A stretch of 7,958 bases of DNA from Chlamydiota bacterium. GTDB lineage: Bacteria > Chlamydiota > Chlamydiia > Chlamydiales > SM23-39. A model generated the notes under the pieces. That model had not been told where the DNA came from. It was given only the letters and a program-made list of their open reading frames with translations, and did no database searches. The translations under genes and the position numbers were made by a program. How positions within the stretch are numbered: the first letter of the stretch is position 1; every line of letters begins with the position of its first letter. Location of the stretch: contig JAJFMM010000037.1 in the NCBI GenBank assembly GCA_021772165.1, forward strand, positions 1 to 7,958, in the 5' to 3' direction. Shown here in pieces: positions 6,357 through 7,958 of the stretch.

Positions 6357-6755
6357 ATGAGTATGAAAGTCCCCGGTGGAACACCACTTCTTGATAAACA
6401 GTCTGATCCAAACTCTGATAAAAGCGATGGCACGAGCAAGCAAGCCTCAACGGTAAATGATGTAGCGCAGCCTATTTTCGAAGAACCTTCCTGCATAGAA
6501 AAGTGCTGTTTCAGCCAAGCATACGCAATGACTGGAGGACTCTGTATCCTATCCTCTAGTACAGCTGCAATCGGTGCTGCTGTTGGAGGAGGAGCTCAAT
6601 ACTTTTGTGGCATGCCTACTCTACTCCTCACCCCTCCCTCTTTAGGAGCAGTCGCTGGATGCCTCTATCCATCTGGATACGCTGGCACATCCTATTGCAT
6701 AGAGAAGTGTAGGAGTGAAAATCAACCAGAACCCCCTAAGGAGATAAAGCAATGA
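6357..6755 (+). CDS. Unrecognised small membrane protein with eight cysteines
   Basis: I do not recognise this 132-residue protein. Residues 1-40 are polar (Ser, Asp, Lys, Gly). A bilobed hydrophobic region spans about 55-110: AYAMTGGLCILSSSTAAIGA, then a short turn, then PTLLLTPPSLGAVAGCLY. The pair is bracketed by the same pentapeptide CIEKC at 46-50 and 114-118, and four more cysteines lie at 51, 63, 84 and 102. If the two hydrophobic lobes form a membrane hairpin, both CIEKC motifs lie on the same side and could bond to each other or bind metal. Bilobed hydrophobic hairpins are typical of chlamydial inclusion membrane proteins, so that is an alternative role. The ATG has AGAGG eight to nine bases upstream. 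Its stop overlaps the next start by 4 bases, making a translationally coupled pair. Confidence 0.75.
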   Translation: MSMKVPGGTPLLDKQSDPNSDKSDGTSKQASTVNDVAQPIFEEPSCIEKCCFSQAYAMTGGLCILSSSTAAIGAAVGGGAQYFCGMPTLLLTPPSLGAVAGCLYPSGYAGTSYCIEKCRSENQPEPPKEIKQ

Positions 6756-6997
6756 CAATTGACCCAACGTCAGGTAATCGCCCCTATTGCTGTGTCGATA
6801 TATCTAGCTGCGGTCCATGTCTATTGGCGCTAAAAGTAGATACAGTCTGCCACGAGCAGATCATCGAAGCTTGCTCACCTTGTATAGATCGAGTAAGCCT
6901 CTCTTTCAACGGTTGCTCCCAAGCAGGTAACGTTTTAGGGTCAGCACTTAGTATTCTAGGGATTGAGACAAACAGTGGGAATGAGCACGAAGAATGA
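6752..6997 (+). CDS. Unrecognised small cysteine-rich protein
   Basis: An unrecognised 81-residue protein with eight cysteines (13, 14, 20, 23, 33, 41, 44, 55). Two CxxC pairs, CGPC (20-23) and CSPC (41-44), lie 18 residues apart, the sort of arrangement seen in zinc-binding or disulfide-rich small proteins. There is no signal peptide; a mildly hydrophobic stretch AGNVLGSALSILGI (58-71) precedes an acidic tail. The start overlaps the previous stop in ATGA and has AAGGAG seven to eight bases upstream, which is strong support that it is a real gene. The equal cysteine count in the coupled upstream protein suggests that the two work together, perhaps cross-linked, but that is inference. Confidence 0.75.
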   Translation: MTIDPTSGNRPYCCVDISSCGPCLLALKVDTVCHEQIIEACSPCIDRVSLSFNGCSQAGNVLGSALSILGIETNSGNEHEE

Positions 6998-7005
6998 GAT
7001 CCTGG

Positions 7006-7031
7006 GCCCCGGACCGCAATTGGATCGGGGC
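7006..7031. terminator. Hairpin between converging genes
   Basis: GCCCCG (7006-7011) pairs with CGGGGC (7026-7031); the stem extends through a G-T pair, one A-A mismatch and two C-G pairs to the six-base loop GCAATT. It lies nine bases after the rightward cysteine-rich gene and 12 bases beyond the leftward DUF378 gene, so it could serve both directions. Neither side has a following T-run in the reading direction, which lowers confidence. Confidence 0.4.
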
Positions 7032-7042
7032 ACAGAAAAAAC

Positions 7043-7246
7043 TTACTTAGAGCCTTTCGCGCGAGCCCAAACGATGATACGAAAGACTGCTGAAACACCA
7101 ATAAGAACGAAAACGATTCGGGCAATAACCATCCCGAAAATCGCCATGATCACGTTGAAATCAAAAAGACCAACGAGACCCCAGTTAAGACCGCCGACCA
7201 GCAGTAAAATCACTGCGACTAGGTCAATAGTGCTATAGTTCTTCAT
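7043..7246 (-). CDS. DUF378 family small membrane protein
   Basis: A 67-residue protein with two membrane segments (about 8-28 and 36-60). It has the DUF378 signature: IDLVAVILLLVGGLNWGLVG followed by LFDFNVIMAIFG, then RIVFVLIGVSAVFRI. The tail is basic (ARAKGSK). Length, topology and the GGLNWGLVG core fit this widespread bacterial family, whose function is not known; it sits in the cytoplasmic membrane. The ATG at 7246 has AAGGAG seven bases upstream. It appears monocistronic: the rRNA operon terminator lies upstream and a shared hairpin lies downstream. The leader is rich in inverted repeats. Confidence 0.92.
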   Translation of the reverse strand: MKNYSTIDLVAVILLLVGGLNWGLVGLFDFNVIMAIFGMVIARIVFVLIGVSAVFRIIVWARAKGSK

Positions 7247-7271
7247 ACTCTAACTCCTTCTTGCAATCGAC

Positions 7272-7304
7272 AAGTCGCGAGGGAGCACTCCCCCTGAACG
7301 ACTT
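7272..7304 (-). promoter_or_regulatory. Nested inverted repeats in the DUF378 leader
   Basis: An outer pair AAGTCG/CGACTT (7299-7304 and 7272-7277) encloses an inner GGGAG-TG-CTCCC palindrome (7281-7292). The upstream outer arm overlaps TATAAG (7307-7302, minus strand), a possible -10 box, although no convincing -35 box stands 17 bases before it. The arrangement could be an operator in DNA or a folded RNA leader. Confidence 0.35.
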
Positions 7305-7414
7305 ATAATCTTTATCTTTCTAATAAAGTTTTGCATGAATTTTGTATATATAGAAATAATCTGGAGAAGTGAAAAAATCGAGGAACTCGGATCAGAGCGA
7401 TTGGCATTAGACAC

Positions 7415-7447
7415 AAAAAAACCCGTAAGGACGAATCCTTACGGGTT
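7415..7447 (-). terminator. Intrinsic terminator of the rRNA operon
   Basis: On the minus strand AACCCGTAAGGA, loop TTCG, TCCTTACGGGTT form a perfect 12-bp stem with a stable tetraloop (7447-7420), followed at once by a T-run. It lies just past the 5S rRNA and has every mark of a strong Rho-independent terminator. Confidence 0.95.
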
Positions 7448-7459
7448 GAGTAAAAAAAA

Positions 7460-7571
7460 CTGGCAGCTACCTACTCTCCCATACTCTTGCGTATAGTACC
7501 ATCGGCGACGAAAGGCTTAACTTCTGAGTTCGGGATGGGATCAGGTGTTTCCCTCTCTCTATGACCACCAG
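7460..7571 (-). rRNA. rrf: 5S ribosomal RNA
   Basis: On the minus strand the gene runs from CTGGTGGTCATAGAGAG to GGTAGCTGCCAG. The 5' CTGGTGG pairs with the 3' CTGCCAG to close helix I. The conserved internal stretch ATCCCATCCCGAACTC, followed by GAAGTTAAGC, identifies 5S rRNA. Length is about 112 bases; the mature ends may differ by one to three bases. It lies 130 bases after the 23S gene, in the usual order. Confidence 0.95.
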
Positions 7572-7649
7572 AAAAACTTTTGTTTGTTCGAATACAGATA
7601 AACTCTAGAACAACTTAAAACGACGCATGAGACTAAATCACATTCCACT

Positions 7650-7691
7650 CCCATGGGCTTGCTGAACATTACTGTTCCTCAAGCCCAGGGG
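7650..7691 (-). other. Long hairpin in the 23S-5S spacer
   Basis: CCCATGGGCTTG (7650-7661) pairs with CAAGCCCAGGGG (7680-7691) with one mismatch, and an inner GAACA/TGTTC stem (7664-7668 and 7673-7677) extends it across a small internal loop. The structure begins about ten bases after the mature 23S 3' end, preceded by eight T's on the transcribed strand. A double-stranded RNase processing site is the likeliest role. The rest of the 130-base spacer holds no tRNA or other recognisable element. Confidence 0.6.
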
Positions 7692-7701
7692 TAAAAAAAA
7701 G

Positions 7702-7958
7702 TAGTCAAGTCAATGGACCGATTAGTATTGGTTAGCTGAATGCATTACTGCACTTACACACCCAACCTATCAACCCGGTGATCTTCCGGGGGTCTCATTG
7801 GGAATTCTTATCTTGAGGGAGGCTTGGCGTTTAGATGCTTTCAACGCTTATCCTTTCCGAACATAGCTACCTGGCTATGCCTCTGGCGAGACAACCAGCA
7901 CACCATTGGTTCGTCCACTTCGGTCCTCTCGTACTAGAAGCAGCTCCTCTCAAAATTC
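7702..7958 (-). rRNA. rrl: 23S ribosomal RNA, 3' end (5' part beyond window)
   Basis: The last 257 or so bases of the large subunit rRNA, read leftwards. The universally conserved sarcin-ricin loop AGTACGAGAGGACCG (about 7922-7936) is present, the site contacted by EF-Tu and EF-G. Further domain VI landmarks follow, such as GTGTGTAAGTGCAGTAATGC and CTAATCGGTCC near the 3' end. The mature 3' end is placed near 7702 by comparison with the E. coli 3' end and may shift by a few bases. No intervening sequence or insertion is seen in this part. Confidence 0.96.

Noticed and set aside
6809..6823. CGPC motif as a thioredoxin active site
   Set aside because: The 81-residue protein lacks the preceding Trp, the cis-proline loop and the length of a thioredoxin fold; two spaced CxxC pairs fit metal or disulfide bonding better.
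6784..7125. Leftward open frame of 113 codons across the cysteine-rich and DUF378 genes
   Set aside because: It overlaps two better-supported genes and runs through the intergenic hairpin; its composition looks like a shadow frame.
7304..7309. Perfect TATAAT on the plus strand as a rightward promoter
   Set aside because: No -35 box is found 16-18 bases upstream and no rightward gene follows; downstream is the rRNA operon read in the opposite direction.
7572..7700. Possible tRNA in the 23S-5S spacer
   Set aside because: No T-loop GTTCGA-type arm with matching acceptor stem; the only GTTCGA sits in an A/T-rich stretch with no cloverleaf pairing.

Overview
The window looks like chromosomal DNA from a member of the Chlamydiae, most likely a Parachlamydia-like (environmental) lineage rather than Chlamydia itself. 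This rests on the chlamydial-type Mdh, on a Tgt and YhhQ pair of the queuine-salvage kind, on the 23S rRNA 3' end, and on several small membrane or cysteine-rich proteins that resemble no widely distributed family. The genus cannot be fixed from the sequence alone.

Layout. The left half (1-4013) is read leftwards. A three-gene operon with overlapping ends runs first: an unrecognised exported protein (4013-3621), the queuosine-precursor transporter YhhQ (3628-2957) and tRNA-guanine transglycosylase Tgt (2960-1833). A TIGR04255-family protein of unknown function (1764-973) and malate dehydrogenase (930 to beyond the window edge) follow. The mdh start codon sits in a perfect 10-bp stem whose loop carries the ribosome binding site.

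The middle (4093-6235) is read rightwards. It holds two tandem paralogues of an unrecognised single-membrane-segment protein, made by duplication of a block that includes their leader, and then a ten-segment DMT/EamA transporter. A G/C-rich hairpin follows the transporter. Next comes a two-gene unit (6357-6997) encoding two small unrecognised proteins with eight cysteines each, coupled by a 4-bp overlap. A hairpin separates it from a converging DUF378 membrane protein (7246-7043).

The right end is the distal part of an rRNA operon read leftwards: the 23S rRNA 3' end with its sarcin-ricin loop, a spacer with a long hairpin, 5S rRNA, and a strong intrinsic terminator with a 12-bp stem.

Functional links. 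YhhQ and Tgt form a coherent pathway: import of a free 7-deazaguanine base and its exchange into tRNA. The pocket residues of Tgt suggest the base is queuine rather than preQ1, which would suit an intracellular bacterium living off its host. No gene-free stretch exceeds 300 bases, and I saw no tRNA, CRISPR array, insertion sequence or phage gene.
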